64,000 nt of DNA from Pedobacter sp. PLR (GCF_026239675.1 NZ_JAPIVQ010000012.1:1-64000); one strand, 5' to 3'. Shown: positions 17,054-26,593, numbered from the stretch's first letter. Made by a program: numbers and translations. The notes: generated from the sequence alone by a model not told the origin.

Positions 17054-18493
17054 ATGAAAAAAATCAACGCAGGTCATCCCATAGCAACATCGATGCTTTT
17101 GATCTTCATATTTAGTCTTGTCTCTTGCAGGAAAGATAAAAAGGCGGGCCCGGTATTTATCCCGAAACCTGAAGCCAAACAAATTTCGATTGCTTCTGTA
17201 AAGGCCTTAAGTACAGAACAATTTGTTAAAATTAAAGACACTGGTGTAATAAGAGGTATCGTGATCTCGGATGCCCGTTCAAAAAATGTCGATAACAATA
17301 AAACTTTATTTATCCAGGAAGGTACCGGCCGCAACGGGATCATGGTCAAGTTAAAAATGGATCATAATTTTGCATTAAATGACAGTCTGGAAATAAACAT
17401 TTTCGATCAGACGGTAACCACACTGAATGGAGCAGTTCTCTTGCAGGATTTAGCTAATAATTTAGTGAAAAAAGTGGGTGTTGGGAAAATCACTCCCCGT
17501 ACAACCAGTATTAGAGAACTTGAAGCAAATAAAAAGGAATGGGAAGGTAGCTTAATACGTATAGGAGCCTGCGAACTTATTTCTGATAATGGAAACTATT
17601 CAGGTAACATGAAAATCAAAGATGGAAAGGTTACCATTGCTTCGTATATAAACGAAGAAGCGATATTTAATGGTCAGGAGCTGCCAAAGGATATAAGGAG
17701 TGTCCTGGGTATTGTACGTTTAAATGGAAATGAAGTCCGGGTAGCACCGCTTAGTACGTCGGAGATTCGTCCTTTAAAGTATGTTACGGATGAATTTACA
17801 ACCTGGAAAAACACAGCCTATGACATAAATAGTACAACACAGCAACAAGTACTATATACCAAATTCGTAAACTGGCAAGGAGATATTTTGAGGGAAGGGG
17901 CGCTCAAACAGTTGGCAAATGCAGCAGATGTCAGTTTTACGAAACCAGGAAAGATTTATCCTTATTTTCCGAAAGATTCCATTCACTGTTCTCTTAAGCT
18001 CTATCCTAATCAGGAATGGAATTTGAAAGGTATGAAAGTTTTAAAAATTACATTTGCGGCGAGTAAAGCTGTTGGTGCTGTCTACTTTGTAGATCCAAGC
18101 TCCAATAATAAGGGAATTCCTGCAAACGTATTACCCTTTAATACCGGTATCGATGAAGTGAAAATAGGAATAAAAATACCAATAGAATCGACAGGGGAAA
18201 TAATTCCCGGAGAAATGGTCACGCCAAAAGGACACGATGATTTTTATCGGGTGGTATCATTGACGCCTTCAATAAAAGAAGCGGGTAAATTTTATACGGC
18301 TATATTTATGATGCCTTCAACCATGGAAGATCTAAAAGCAATGGGTATTACCTCAATAAACAGACAGAACTGGTTGGACTATCCGAGGCTGGAGATCATT
18401 AATCTTTCCTCAAGAAAAACACCTGGTATAACAGACTATTACCGGGACCGTTATATCCCGATATTAATTGATAAAGTGGAGATAGGCTTGTAA
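17054..18493 (+). CDS. DUF5689-domain lipoprotein
   Basis: 479 residues with a lipobox LVSC (Cys25). The N-terminal half (about 45-230) contains the DUF5689 fold, an OB-like beta domain (FVKIKDTGVIRGIVISDARS, LFIQEGTGRNGIMVKLKM). The C-terminal half is beta-rich and unassigned, with a GKFYTAIFMMPSTMEDL segment. These lipoproteins usually sit in the outer membrane and accompany TonB receptors. It is the first gene of the group 17054-23239 and is separated from the receptor by a strong terminator, so it is a distinct transcript. Confidence 0.8.
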   Translation: MKKINAGHPIATSMLLIFIFSLVSCRKDKKAGPVFIPKPEAKQISIASVKALSTEQFVKIKDTGVIRGIVISDARSKNVDNNKTLFIQEGTGRNGIMVKLKMDHNFALNDSLEINIFDQTVTTLNGAVLLQDLANNLVKKVGVGKITPRTTSIRELEANKKEWEGSLIRIGACELISDNGNYSGNMKIKDGKVTIASYINEEAIFNGQELPKDIRSVLGIVRLNGNEVRVAPLSTSEIRPLKYVTDEFTTWKNTAYDINSTTQQQVLYTKFVNWQGDILREGALKQLANAADVSFTKPGKIYPYFPKDSIHCSLKLYPNQEWNLKGMKVLKITFAASKAVGAVYFVDPSSNNKGIPANVLPFNTGIDEVKIGIKIPIESTGEIIPGEMVTPKGHDDFYRVVSLTPSIKEAGKFYTAIFMMPSTMEDLKAMGITSINRQNWLDYPRLEIINLSSRKTPGITDYYRDRYIPILIDKVEIGL

Positions 18494-18524
18494 AAATGTT
18501 CGGGAAAGGTGGCAGCCGTTCATA

Positions 18525-18558
18525 AAAATCCTCAGAGAAATCTGAGGATTTTCTGTTT
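18525..18558 (+). terminator. Perfect hairpin terminator
   Basis: AAAATCCTCAGA / TCTGAGGATTTT, a 12-bp perfect stem with a GAAA tetraloop (18525-18536, 18541-18552), followed by CTGTTTTA. It ends the lipoprotein gene transcript. Confidence 0.85.
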
Positions 18559-18603
18559 TAATAACAGGTAGTCTTCCTTCAGTCCCTATTCATTTACGTT
18601 AAA

Positions 18604-18676
18604 TAGAATAATTCTAAATAAATTTTGTTTGTAACGAAATAGATGCAATATTTGCCATCGATTAGAATCAATCTAA
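18604..18676. promoter_or_regulatory. Two TTAGAAT-type inverted repeats before the TonB receptor
   Basis: TAGAATAATTCTA (18604-18616) and TTAGAATCAATCTAA (18662-18676) share the half-site TTAGAAT / ATTCTAA. They lie within 80 bases of the receptor start. Palindromes of this composition and placement would fit a Fur or DtxR-type iron repressor; that assignment is inference. Confidence 0.5.
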
Positions 18677-18684
18677 ATAACGAT

Positions 18685-21063
18685 ATGAATAAACTTCGAC
18701 TACTAAATTTAATAACCCTGTTTTCCCTATTCTCCATAGCGGCTAATGCCCAACAGAGTAATACCATAAAAGGAAAAGTATTAACAGCCGATGGAAAAGC
18801 TGCAGCCTATGTTAGTGTGGGCTTGAAGGGCAAAGGAATTGCTGTAACTACTGATGACCAGGGAGAATATATTTTGGTAAAACTAAAGGATGGCCAATAC
18901 ACCATTCGCGTTTCTGCCATAGGTTTAAAAAGTGCAGAAAAAGCAGTAACGGTTTCGGCCAATCAGACTGTCTATGTAAACTTCAGCTTATCAGAAAGTG
19001 CCGATCAACTAAAAGAGGTTGTCGTTTCCGGCATTAATAAGAAATATAAAGTTGACGCCCCCTCCTCCTCATTAAGATTGGATGAACCATTATTGGAGAT
19101 ACCACAAAATATTCAGATCATCACCGCTGCAACACTTGCTGACCAGCAAATTACCAGTATGAGTGATGGCGTAATCAGAAATGTAAGTGGTGTAACCCGA
19201 TTAGAACATTGGGGCGATTTGTATACCCGTGTAAACACTCGCGGTGCAAGGGCCGCGGCTTTTAGAAATGGGATAAATTTAACATCTGACTGGGGACCAC
19301 TTACTGAAGATATGAGTTTTGTAGACCATATCGAATTTGTGAAAGGTCCTTCTGGCTTTATGATGTCTAACGGCGAACCAAGTGGTATTTACAATGTGGT
19401 AACGAAAAAGCCTACTGGAAAAGATTTTAATGGTGAAGCCTCTTTTACCCTGGGTAGTTATGATATGTACCGCAGCACACTTGATCTGGATGGAAAATTG
19501 AATAAATCCGGGAAGTTATCATACAGGCTAAACTTAATGGGCCAGAGTAAAAACTCGCACCGTGCTTATGAGTATAATGACCGCTATAGCATTGCTCCTG
19601 TTATTAGCTATAAAATTGATGATCAAACCACGATAACTGCTGAATACAATTTTCAGCATGTTAAATTATCGGACCTGGGTTCAGCTTATGTTTTTGCTCC
19701 AAATGGCTTTGCTACACTACCAGGAGACTTTACCATGTCTGAACCTGGCTTAGAGCCGAATATAGCAAAAGAGCATAGTTTATTTTTAAACATGCAACAC
19801 CATTTTAATCCTAACTGGAAACTTACTGCACAATTAGCCTATGTAGATTTCAATCAGAAATCTAGTGATATATGGCCTTCATCTGTCGCTGCCAATGGTG
19901 ATGTAATTCGTGATCTTTACATTTTTGATGCTGCATTGAACTATAAATTCGGCCAGGTATTTTTAAATGGTCAGGCAACTACCGGAAGCATTAGTCACCG
20001 CATTTTGGTTGGTTTAGATGTAGGTGATAAAGAGCGTTATTATGACTGGGGACAATCATTTCCACTTGACAACGCCTCTAAACCATTTAACATTTACAAT
20101 CCCGTATATGGTGCTCCTGCAAATGGAATACCTCAGTTTGATCGTAGTAAAACCTTATATCAACGAGGCGCAAATAGTCGCGTGAATCAATCTTACACCG
20201 GCTTATACCTACAGGACGAGCTTGGTTTTCTGGAAAACAAAATTCGCTTAACACTTGCCGGCAGATACACCTTCGTAAAACAATCTGAATATGGTGTAAG
20301 CACAGAAGACAAAAAATTCACACCTAGAGTCGGTTTAAGTGTATCTGTTGATGAGGAAACTTCTGTTTATGGATTATACGACCAAACTTTCATTCCACAA
20401 ACAGGTTCAATTAAAAGTGGTGCGCAACCTAAACCAATTACCGGAAACAACATCGAATTCGGAATAAAAAAAGATTGGTTTGATGGACGCTGGAACACAA
20501 CTATTGCTGCATACCGCATCCTTAAAAACAATGAATTATCGCCAGATCCAACCAGTACTCCTGCCGCCCCATTCTCTTTACAGCTTGGACAAAGCACTAC
20601 AAAAGGTATTGAATTTGACCTGCGTGGCGAGATTCTACCTGGATTAAATCTGATCGCAAATTATGCCCTTACAGATTCGAGAGTAAGTAAAGAAACGGAA
20701 GTTTATGGAGAGATTATTCCTGTTGGAACTAAAATAACAGGCTATGCTAAACATAATGCCAATGCATGGCTGAGCTACAAAATTCAAAAAGGAGAATTAA
20801 AAGGTGTTGGAGTATCTGGTGGTTTCAGTTACCTGGCCGATCGCAGTTCATGGTCATGGGGAGGCGCTGGAACTCAGGAAATGCCCAGCTATTTTAAACT
20901 GGATGGTGGTGTTTTCTGGGAAAAGGATAAGATCCGCTTAACAGCTAATGTCTTTAATATTCTGGACAAATACCTTTACAGCGGAGCTTCTTATGGCGAT
21001 TATTATTACTGGCAAAGTGAAGCACCAAGAAATTACAGACTAAGCATTGCTTACAAATTTTAA
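18685..21063 (+). CDS. TonB-dependent siderophore-type receptor
   Basis: 792 residues from the ATG at 18685; the open frame extends 14 codons upstream but those precede the signal peptide. A signal peptide (ends ANAQQS) is followed by a carboxypeptidase-D-like beta domain (about 28-110) and a TonB box ahead of the plug (LKEVVVSGINKKYKV). The plug contains IPQNIQIITAATLADQQITS and the typical VKGPSGFMMSNGEPSGIYNV, the siderophore-receptor signature. A 22-strand barrel ends in IAYKF. It imports a ferric siderophore or similar ligand across the outer membrane with TonB energy. It is followed 8 bases later by a PepSY protein. Confidence 0.9.
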   Translation: MNKLRLLNLITLFSLFSIAANAQQSNTIKGKVLTADGKAAAYVSVGLKGKGIAVTTDDQGEYILVKLKDGQYTIRVSAIGLKSAEKAVTVSANQTVYVNFSLSESADQLKEVVVSGINKKYKVDAPSSSLRLDEPLLEIPQNIQIITAATLADQQITSMSDGVIRNVSGVTRLEHWGDLYTRVNTRGARAAAFRNGINLTSDWGPLTEDMSFVDHIEFVKGPSGFMMSNGEPSGIYNVVTKKPTGKDFNGEASFTLGSYDMYRSTLDLDGKLNKSGKLSYRLNLMGQSKNSHRAYEYNDRYSIAPVISYKIDDQTTITAEYNFQHVKLSDLGSAYVFAPNGFATLPGDFTMSEPGLEPNIAKEHSLFLNMQHHFNPNWKLTAQLAYVDFNQKSSDIWPSSVAANGDVIRDLYIFDAALNYKFGQVFLNGQATTGSISHRILVGLDVGDKERYYDWGQSFPLDNASKPFNIYNPVYGAPANGIPQFDRSKTLYQRGANSRVNQSYTGLYLQDELGFLENKIRLTLAGRYTFVKQSEYGVSTEDKKFTPRVGLSVSVDEETSVYGLYDQTFIPQTGSIKSGAQPKPITGNNIEFGIKKDWFDGRWNTTIAAYRILKNNELSPDPTSTPAAPFSLQLGQSTTKGIEFDLRGEILPGLNLIANYALTDSRVSKETEVYGEIIPVGTKITGYAKHNANAWLSYKIQKGELKGVGVSGGFSYLADRSSWSWGGAGTQEMPSYFKLDGGVFWEKDKIRLTANVFNILDKYLYSGASYGDYYYWQSEAPRNYRLSIAYKF

Positions 21064-21071
21064 TAAAATCA

Positions 21072-22217
21072 ATGTTGAGTAACAAAAAAAAGAAGTTCAA
21101 ATATTGGACAGGACAGTTACACTTATGGCTCGGATTAACATCCGGGCTATTTGTGTGTTTTTTAGGGATTACAGGATGTATATTAGCCTTTGAACGCGAA
21201 ATTGAAAACATTACACAACCCTACCGTTTTACAAAAGTAGAGCAGCGTGCCACCATAGCCCCCTCTTTGCTTAAAAAAATTGCAGATAAAGCCTTGCCAG
21301 GCAAACATGCGCATAGCGTAGGTTATCAGGTAGGAAAAGCTTCACAAGTTGTTTATTTTGCAGAAAATCCAGCTTATTACTGGATCGTATTTTTGAACCC
21401 TTATACCGGCGAGGTACTGAAGGTTAAAAATATGGATGATGACTTTTTCAGGATTGTGATCATGGGGCATTATTACCTCTGGCTTCCTCCTGACATCGGT
21501 CAGCCTATTCTCGCTACAGCAACCTTAATGTTTCTTTGCCTGCTTATTTCAGGTCTGGTATTGTGGTGGCCAAAAAACAAAGCTGCCGGTAAAAAGAGAT
21601 TTAGTATTAAGTGGAACGCAAAATGGAAGCGGGTAAATTATGACCTACATAATGTACTGGGTTTTTACATGACATGGATTCTTATTTTCATAGCCATAAC
21701 AGGTCTGGTAATGGGCTTTCAATGGTTTGCAAAATCAGTTTATTGGCTTTCCTCGGGCGGGGATCAGATGAAACAGTTTGTAGAAAGTTACTCGGACACG
21801 ACGCTGGTAAATGCCGCCAAAGATAAAAAACCTGCTATGGACATTTTATGGGCAAAAACCTTAAAGGGCTTACCCGGATACACGGGAGGTCTCGAAGTAC
21901 ATGTACCCGAAAATGCAAAGTCAGCTATTGAAGTAGCCATCAATCCAGATACTGACACCTACTGGAAGGCCGATTATCTGTACTATGATCAACATTCTTT
22001 ACAAGAAATGGAAGTAACACATAGTTATGGAAAACTAAAAAATGCGAGTGTAGCAGATAAGATAGCAAGGATGAACTATGATATCCATATTGGTGCTATA
22101 GCAGGCTTACCTGGTAAGATCATCGCTTTTCTGGCTAGTTTAATTGCCGCAAGTTTACCGGTAACAGGCTTTCTGATTTGGCGTGGACGCAAAAGAAAAA
22201 AAGCAGCTCAGCTATAA
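21072..22217 (+). CDS. PepSY-associated membrane protein (siderophore reductase-like)
   Basis: 381 residues with four predicted membrane helices (about 15-37, 150-170, 200-220, 350-372) and PepSY-type periplasmic segments between them. KKFKYWTGQLHLWLGLTSG at the start and RVNYDLHNVLGFYMTW later are typical of the PepSY_TM family, which in Bacteroidota sits next to siderophore receptors and is thought to reduce the ferric complex at the inner membrane. The His residues of HLWLG and DLHNVLG could bind haem. It is 8 bases from the receptor stop, hence the same operon. Confidence 0.9.
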   Translation: MLSNKKKKFKYWTGQLHLWLGLTSGLFVCFLGITGCILAFEREIENITQPYRFTKVEQRATIAPSLLKKIADKALPGKHAHSVGYQVGKASQVVYFAENPAYYWIVFLNPYTGEVLKVKNMDDDFFRIVIMGHYYLWLPPDIGQPILATATLMFLCLLISGLVLWWPKNKAAGKKRFSIKWNAKWKRVNYDLHNVLGFYMTWILIFIAITGLVMGFQWFAKSVYWLSSGGDQMKQFVESYSDTTLVNAAKDKKPAMDILWAKTLKGLPGYTGGLEVHVPENAKSAIEVAINPDTDTYWKADYLYYDQHSLQEMEVTHSYGKLKNASVADKIARMNYDIHIGAIAGLPGKIIAFLASLIAASLPVTGFLIWRGRKRKKAAQL

Positions 22218-22255
22218 GTCATTACCTCAAACGGCCCCGATCGTCAATTTAAAAC

Positions 22256-22315
22256 CCCCTCATAACTTACTGATTACCAAAACTTAAATGATCATTTAAG
22301 TTTTGGTAAAAGGGG
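22256..22315. other. Long near-perfect palindrome after the PepSY gene
   Basis: Bases 22274-22309 form a perfect 36-bp palindrome (each half 18 bases, TTACCAAAACTTAAATGA then its complement). They are framed by an outer CCCCT (22256-22260) and AGGGG (22311-22315) with 13- and 1-base gaps. The stem is strong, but there is no T-run behind it on the plus strand. It may be a terminator, an RNA structure or a protein site; its symmetry is beyond what a terminator needs. Confidence 0.6.
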
Positions 22316-22414
22316 TCAATATCAAACAAAGTTTATTGCAATAAAAAGCATTCTCAAAACTTAAATCCTGCTAAATTGTTCTTTTCTCATTAGTGTACCT
22401 AAAAGGGAAACATC

Positions 22415-23239
22415 ATGAATAGCAGACAGAATACCTGGCAAATCATAAAAAGCAAAGTTATTTTTTTAGGATTCTTAACCCTCTCTTTCTTTTCATGCAG
22501 CAATTCGAACAATCAAACTTCCGGCAATGCAGATGGTAAAGATCCTGGTTCAGCTACCAAAATGGTCAGTGTTAGTGCTGACAATGATTGTGGCAATAGC
22601 CTGCTATTTAAAAAAGGCGTAAAGATGCAGTCGGTAACCTATAATGGCGAAGGCAAAGAAATAAATAAACAAAGCGCAACGGTAATCAAAGTTTATGAAG
22701 AGGCAGCTTTCAGGGTTGCAGAAATAGAAACTCAAAGTACCGATACCCTTTTAGCTACCAACAATAAACCCAATGTATTACTTTACAAATGCGATGGAAA
22801 AAGCCTTTTTATGGATATATCAGGTTTACTACCAAAAGATAATAAAGCCAAAATAGAGGGCGGTGGATTGTCCTTCCCTACCCGTTTATCCGCCGGTGAA
22901 GTTCTACCTGATGCTGAATACAGCATTAGCATGGAACAGGCTGGTAAAAAAATGAAAATAGTGAGCCATGTGACGGATAGAAAAGTGGAAAGCAAGGAAA
23001 ATCTAGTAATTAGTGGTGAAAGATATGAATGTTATAAAATTTCGTCCATAATAAACGCTGACATAGAAATGCCCGGTCTTACAGACCAAATGAAAAAATC
23101 GATGGAGGCCATGAAAGCAAAAATGCCGAAAAACAAGATGATCATCTGGTACGCACCTGAAGCTACTGTACTGAAAATGGAATTTTACATGGGTGAAAAG
23201 CTGACTACCCGTAATGAGGTGACTTCAATCAGTAGATAA
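22415..23239 (+). CDS. DUF3108/TapB-like lipoprotein
   Basis: 274 residues with a lipobox FFSC (Cys28). The mature protein has a repeated beta pattern (LLFKKGVKMQSVTYNGEGKE, LYKCDGKSLFMDISGLLP, ERYECYKISSIINADIEMP, MIIWYAPEATVLKMEFYM) that matches the DUF3108/TapB-like fold of periplasmic lipoproteins. Function unknown. The Met/Lys-rich helix (QMKKSMEAMKAKMPKNK) near residue 230 is notable. It lies 197 bases after the PepSY gene, past the palindrome, so it may be a separate transcript. Confidence 0.7.
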   Translation: MNSRQNTWQIIKSKVIFLGFLTLSFFSCSNSNNQTSGNADGKDPGSATKMVSVSADNDCGNSLLFKKGVKMQSVTYNGEGKEINKQSATVIKVYEEAAFRVAEIETQSTDTLLATNNKPNVLLYKCDGKSLFMDISGLLPKDNKAKIEGGGLSFPTRLSAGEVLPDAEYSISMEQAGKKMKIVSHVTDRKVESKENLVISGERYECYKISSIINADIEMPGLTDQMKKSMEAMKAKMPKNKMIIWYAPEATVLKMEFYMGEKLTTRNEVTSISR

Positions 23240-23248
23240 AAAACCATA

Positions 23249-24169
23249 TCAATTTTTTACCGGGTACTGATATTCCAGTGCAGCCCTATCCCATTTGGCT
23301 AAATCAGCGCCAATACCATAAGTACTGCGTAAAAATTCAAGTAATTTATCCCCGGGGTTTTCTGCTCCCTGTACCGCTGAAAATGGCAAAATAAATTCGC
23401 CCAATTTATGGTGATAATAGGCTTCGTTGGGTTGAACTTTTGCACTTTTATAGCCTTCCGGTTCCGGATATAAATAACAATAAAATACAGCTTCCTTCAA
23501 ATCCTCTCCACCTGTCCAAAAACCGAAGCTGCTCACTTCTTTACAATAGGCATCCTCTGCAACCCAATTGGGCATGCCAGGTACACCTCCGGGGTGCTTT
23601 GGTGCTTCACGACCAGAAAAAAGGGATAATGCTAAATCAAAACTTCCCCAAAAAAAATGAATAGGACTACACTTCCCCTTAAATTCACCTCTAAATTTCA
23701 TAAAAACACCTTGTATATTTAGCAAAGCCTGATGAAAAGAAATAACCTCCTCCTCCTCATAAGTAGCATGAATAGTATCTAATTCGAAAGGAATAGGATT
23801 AACAAGTTCTACAGGAGTAGGTTTGATAAACAGCTTGATTTCCAAATCGTTTAATGATTGAAAAATTTTACTGTAAAAACCGGCAACAGATATTCCATGA
23901 AGATCAAATTGCCTGATTTCCCCCTTGCTTGTCGTAATCTTTAATAGATGCGCTATAAAATCAAAATCTATCTGAAAATCCTGATCTTTGTACCGCATAG
24001 ATCCCGTGGTTAAACCGGTGGCAGTAATATGTAGGGTAATATGCCAGGAATGGTTTACCCATGGCAAAGCTGCAAGCTTTATTTTTCCGACAATCTGCGA
24101 CCATAGTTGCAAGGTTTCATAGGTAGATTTTCCCTTTTCATAAGAAAGTACTGGCCATTTATGTTCCAT
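23249..24169 (-). CDS. DUF5996 family protein
   Basis: 306 residues without signal or membrane segment. WPVLSYEKGKSTYETLQLWS near the start, PWVNHSWHITLHITATGLTT, and FFWGSFDLALSLFSGREAP with HPGGVPGMPNWV are the conserved blocks of DUF5996. Function unknown, probably a cytoplasmic enzyme. It is convergent with the TapB-like gene, only 9 bases apart. Confidence 0.85.
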   Translation of the reverse strand: MEHKWPVLSYEKGKSTYETLQLWSQIVGKIKLAALPWVNHSWHITLHITATGLTTGSMRYKDQDFQIDFDFIAHLLKITTSKGEIRQFDLHGISVAGFYSKIFQSLNDLEIKLFIKPTPVELVNPIPFELDTIHATYEEEEVISFHQALLNIQGVFMKFRGEFKGKCSPIHFFWGSFDLALSLFSGREAPKHPGGVPGMPNWVAEDAYCKEVSSFGFWTGGEDLKEAVFYCYLYPEPEGYKSAKVQPNEAYYHHKLGEFILPFSAVQGAENPGDKLLEFLRSTYGIGADLAKWDRAALEYQYPVKN

Positions 24170-24244
24170 AACAAAGATATATTCCTATAAAACAACCTAT
24201 TTACTGATTTGTGTTGTCTCTAAGCTGTCATATCTGCGTTGCGA

Positions 24245-25255
24245 CTAAATTACATCGACAACTTTAGGTTGGATTTCAATGCGGTTCACTAACGGGGATC
24301 CCGCCTGAAAAGCATCAATATTATCAAAAGTCACTTTGGCGATTTCGGTCATGGCTTCCTGAGTCAGAAATCCTTGATGCCCCGTGATCAGTACATTCGG
24401 AAAAGAAATTAACTGACTAAGTTGTTCATCCTGAATGATCAGTTCAGAAAAATCATGAAAAAAGAAGTCCGATTCCTGTTCATAAACATCCAGGCCAAGT
24501 GAACCGATAATCCCCGATTTTAAAGCGGCAATAATGGCTTTGGTGTCAATCAATCCACCCCTGCTGGTATTGATCAGCATCGCACCTGGTTTAATACTTT
24601 TGAGGCATTGTTCGTTAATCAAATATTGCGTATCCACGGTAAGCGGACAATGCAATGAAATGATATCAACATCTTTCAGTGTGTCATCCAGGGAGCCGTA
24701 TTTCACCCCTAACTCCTCCATCTCCACAGATGGAAAAGGATCATAAGCTTTAATATGGCACCCAAAACCGTTCAATATTCTGCAAAAGGCCTGTCCAATG
24801 TGGCCTGTTCCAATCACGGCTACTTTGCGCCTGTTTAAATTTATACCCATTAGCTTTTCCAGGGAAAAATTACCTTCTCTAACGCGGTTATATGCTTTAT
24901 GGGTTTTGCGATTGAGCGTTAAAATCAAGGCCATGGCATGCTCAGCAACAGCCTCCGGAGAATAGGCCGGAACGCGCAAAACCGGAATCTCCAATTGATC
25001 TGCATATTGGACATCAACATTGTTAAATCCAGCACAGCGTAACACGACTAACTTAAGGCCGGATTGATGTAATTTATCCAGCACCTGCTTGTTCAGGATA
25101 TCATTAACGAATATACATATCGCTTCAAACCCTGCCGCTAAAACAGCAGAGTCTTCGGAAAGGGATACTTTAAAAAAAACGATCTGATGGCTGCTGTTGT
25201 GCTGACTCAAAAAATCTTCATCATATTGGCTCGTACTAAAAACTGCAATTTTCAT
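24245..25255 (-). CDS. ldhA: D-lactate dehydrogenase-type 2-hydroxyacid dehydrogenase
   Basis: 336 residues from the internal ATG at 25255, which gives the canonical start MKIAVFSTSQYDEDFL; the open frame adds ten upstream codons that do not match the family. The NAD-binding motif is GTGHIG, the active site carries NTSRGGL (Arg) and TGHQGF (His), and LRCAGFNNVD is the fermentative D-lactate dehydrogenase signature. It reduces pyruvate to D-lactate with NADH in the cytoplasm. A closely related 2-hydroxyacid substrate cannot be excluded. Confidence 0.85.
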   Translation of the reverse strand: MKIAVFSTSQYDEDFLSQHNSSHQIVFFKVSLSEDSAVLAAGFEAICIFVNDILNKQVLDKLHQSGLKLVVLRCAGFNNVDVQYADQLEIPVLRVPAYSPEAVAEHAMALILTLNRKTHKAYNRVREGNFSLEKLMGINLNRRKVAVIGTGHIGQAFCRILNGFGCHIKAYDPFPSVEMEELGVKYGSLDDTLKDVDIISLHCPLTVDTQYLINEQCLKSIKPGAMLINTSRGGLIDTKAIIAALKSGIIGSLGLDVYEQESDFFFHDFSELIIQDEQLSQLISFPNVLITGHQGFLTQEAMTEIAKVTFDNIDAFQAGSPLVNRIEIQPKVVDVI

Positions 25256-25406
25256 AAATCTGAATTTGTTATAGAGATCCGGCATTTAACTGCCATGTTG
25301 GATAAGATAGCTAATATTTCAGACTTCGGAATATTCTTAAAAAGCTATTTTTTTTTATCAAAACAGATCCCCCATTCCAATTGTTTCAAACTTAAAGCAA
25401 TTGCCT

Positions 25407-25844
25407 ATGAAACCACACCATCTGGAAAGATTCCTCAGCGCTCAAAAATCAACCTATCAAACCGCATTAAATGAACTGGAAGCAGCAAGAAAGCAAAGCG
25501 ACTGGATGTGGTTTATTTTCCCACAGATTCAAGGGCTAGGTTATAGTGACCTCAATAAATATTATGCCCTTACCGACTTAGCCGAAGCGGCTGAATACCT
25601 GAACCACAGGGTTCTGGGGCCCAGGTTGATCCTAATGAGTAATCTCTTACTTGAATTACCAACCGACCAGGCCCGGCAGATTTTCTCCAGCCCTGATGAT
25701 TTGAAGCTAAAATCCAGTATGACTTTATTTTCTTCAGTCCCGGGGGCAGACCCGGTCTTTGAAAAAGTATTGCAAAAATTCTTTCAGGGGTTAAAAGACC
25801 ACATTACCTTAAAAATTCTGAACCTCCAGGACTGCACAAAATAG
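25407..25844 (+). CDS. DUF1810 family protein
   Basis: 145 residues from ATG 25407 (MKPHHLERFLSAQKSTYQTA); an in-frame TTG two codons earlier is less likely. QSDWMWFIFPQIQGLGYSD and NHRVLGPRLILMS are conserved DUF1810 blocks; the family is a small cytoplasmic protein related in fold to NADAR-type proteins. Function unknown. It is divergent from the dehydrogenase across about 150 bases. Confidence 0.85.
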   Translation: MKPHHLERFLSAQKSTYQTALNELEAARKQSDWMWFIFPQIQGLGYSDLNKYYALTDLAEAAEYLNHRVLGPRLILMSNLLLELPTDQARQIFSSPDDLKLKSSMTLFSSVPGADPVFEKVLQKFFQGLKDHITLKILNLQDCTK

Positions 25845-25868
25845 CTGTTCTGTACTTCATTTGCCAAA

Positions 25869-26270
25869 TCATTTACTGGTTAACTCTCCCCCTGTCAGTG
25901 CAAAATAAAGATTCTGCAATTGGTGTACATAGGTGATCATAATTTTGTAATTATGGCTTTCTTTTTGTCTACCAGCAGGCCAGATATGAACAGTGTTTCC
26001 AGGAAATCTTATCTCCAGTTCTCCATCCCCGGGTAGAGTTATACGCGAATCTTTAAACCCTAATTTGTCCAGCCATGCTTCGTTTAAAGGAATTGGACTT
26101 AAATCCGTCAATTGATACGAAGTACAATTAGCTCGTTGCAGATCTGCACCTAAAATAATTAAATCAGCTGTATACTGCGTGATTGATGATACAAAATAGT
26201 TGTACTTACTGTCTGGTAACTGTGAATTCAAATTAATGTAATTCCCTATCCTTAGCTCGGTTGCTTTCAT
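25869..26270 (-). CDS. Small conserved Bacteroidota protein, phage-associated type
   Basis: 133 residues beginning MKATELRIGNYI, then SPIPLNEAWLDKLGFKDS, and ending YVHQLQNLYFALTGGELT. This layout is widespread in Bacteroidota genomes and prophages, with no known function. No signal peptide. It is convergent with the DUF1810 gene, 25 bases apart. No other phage gene is nearby. Confidence 0.75.
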   Translation of the reverse strand: MKATELRIGNYINLNSQLPDSKYNYFVSSITQYTADLIILGADLQRANCTSYQLTDLSPIPLNEAWLDKLGFKDSRITLPGDGELEIRFPGNTVHIWPAGRQKESHNYKIMITYVHQLQNLYFALTGGELTSK

Positions 26271-26326
26271 ATTTATCTTGTTTTGAGAACTGGTTTTAAT
26301 CCAAATTCTTCCCGGATATGCATTTT

Positions 26327-26593
26327 TTAATTAGATCTCCACTTTGTAAAAGTAAACTTGAGATCGGATTTCTTTACTTTCCGCTTTTCCTGATTCGCAT
26401 ATATAATAAGAAACCCAGCATCCGATTCTACTTCCTCAGCATCAAAATCAAGGGTAAAAGAAATGATACCTGCCCCCCTTTTTTGGGCTTCTGTAAATGA
26501 GGAAAAAGTTTCACCTTCATAGACCGGGGTGAGGCTTGTTGAATCTTTCTTTGGAGTGGCATTACAACTGATCAAAAAAAACAGCAGGGCCAC
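26327..26593 (-). CDS. Short lipoprotein, non-ATG start
   Basis: 88 residues with a lipobox LISC (Cys10) and a mature domain EAQKRGAGIISFTLDFDAEE. The frame starts at GTG 26593, which leaves a signal of only ten residues. Upstream the frame stays open seven codons to a TGA, with no ATG; an ATT start would lengthen the signal. Either a non-standard start is used or the 5' end has decayed. Function unknown. Confidence 0.5.
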   Translation of the reverse strand: MALLFFLISCNATPKKDSTSLTPVYEGETFSSFTEAQKRGAGIISFTLDFDAEEVESDAGFLIIYANQEKRKVKKSDLKFTFTKWRSN

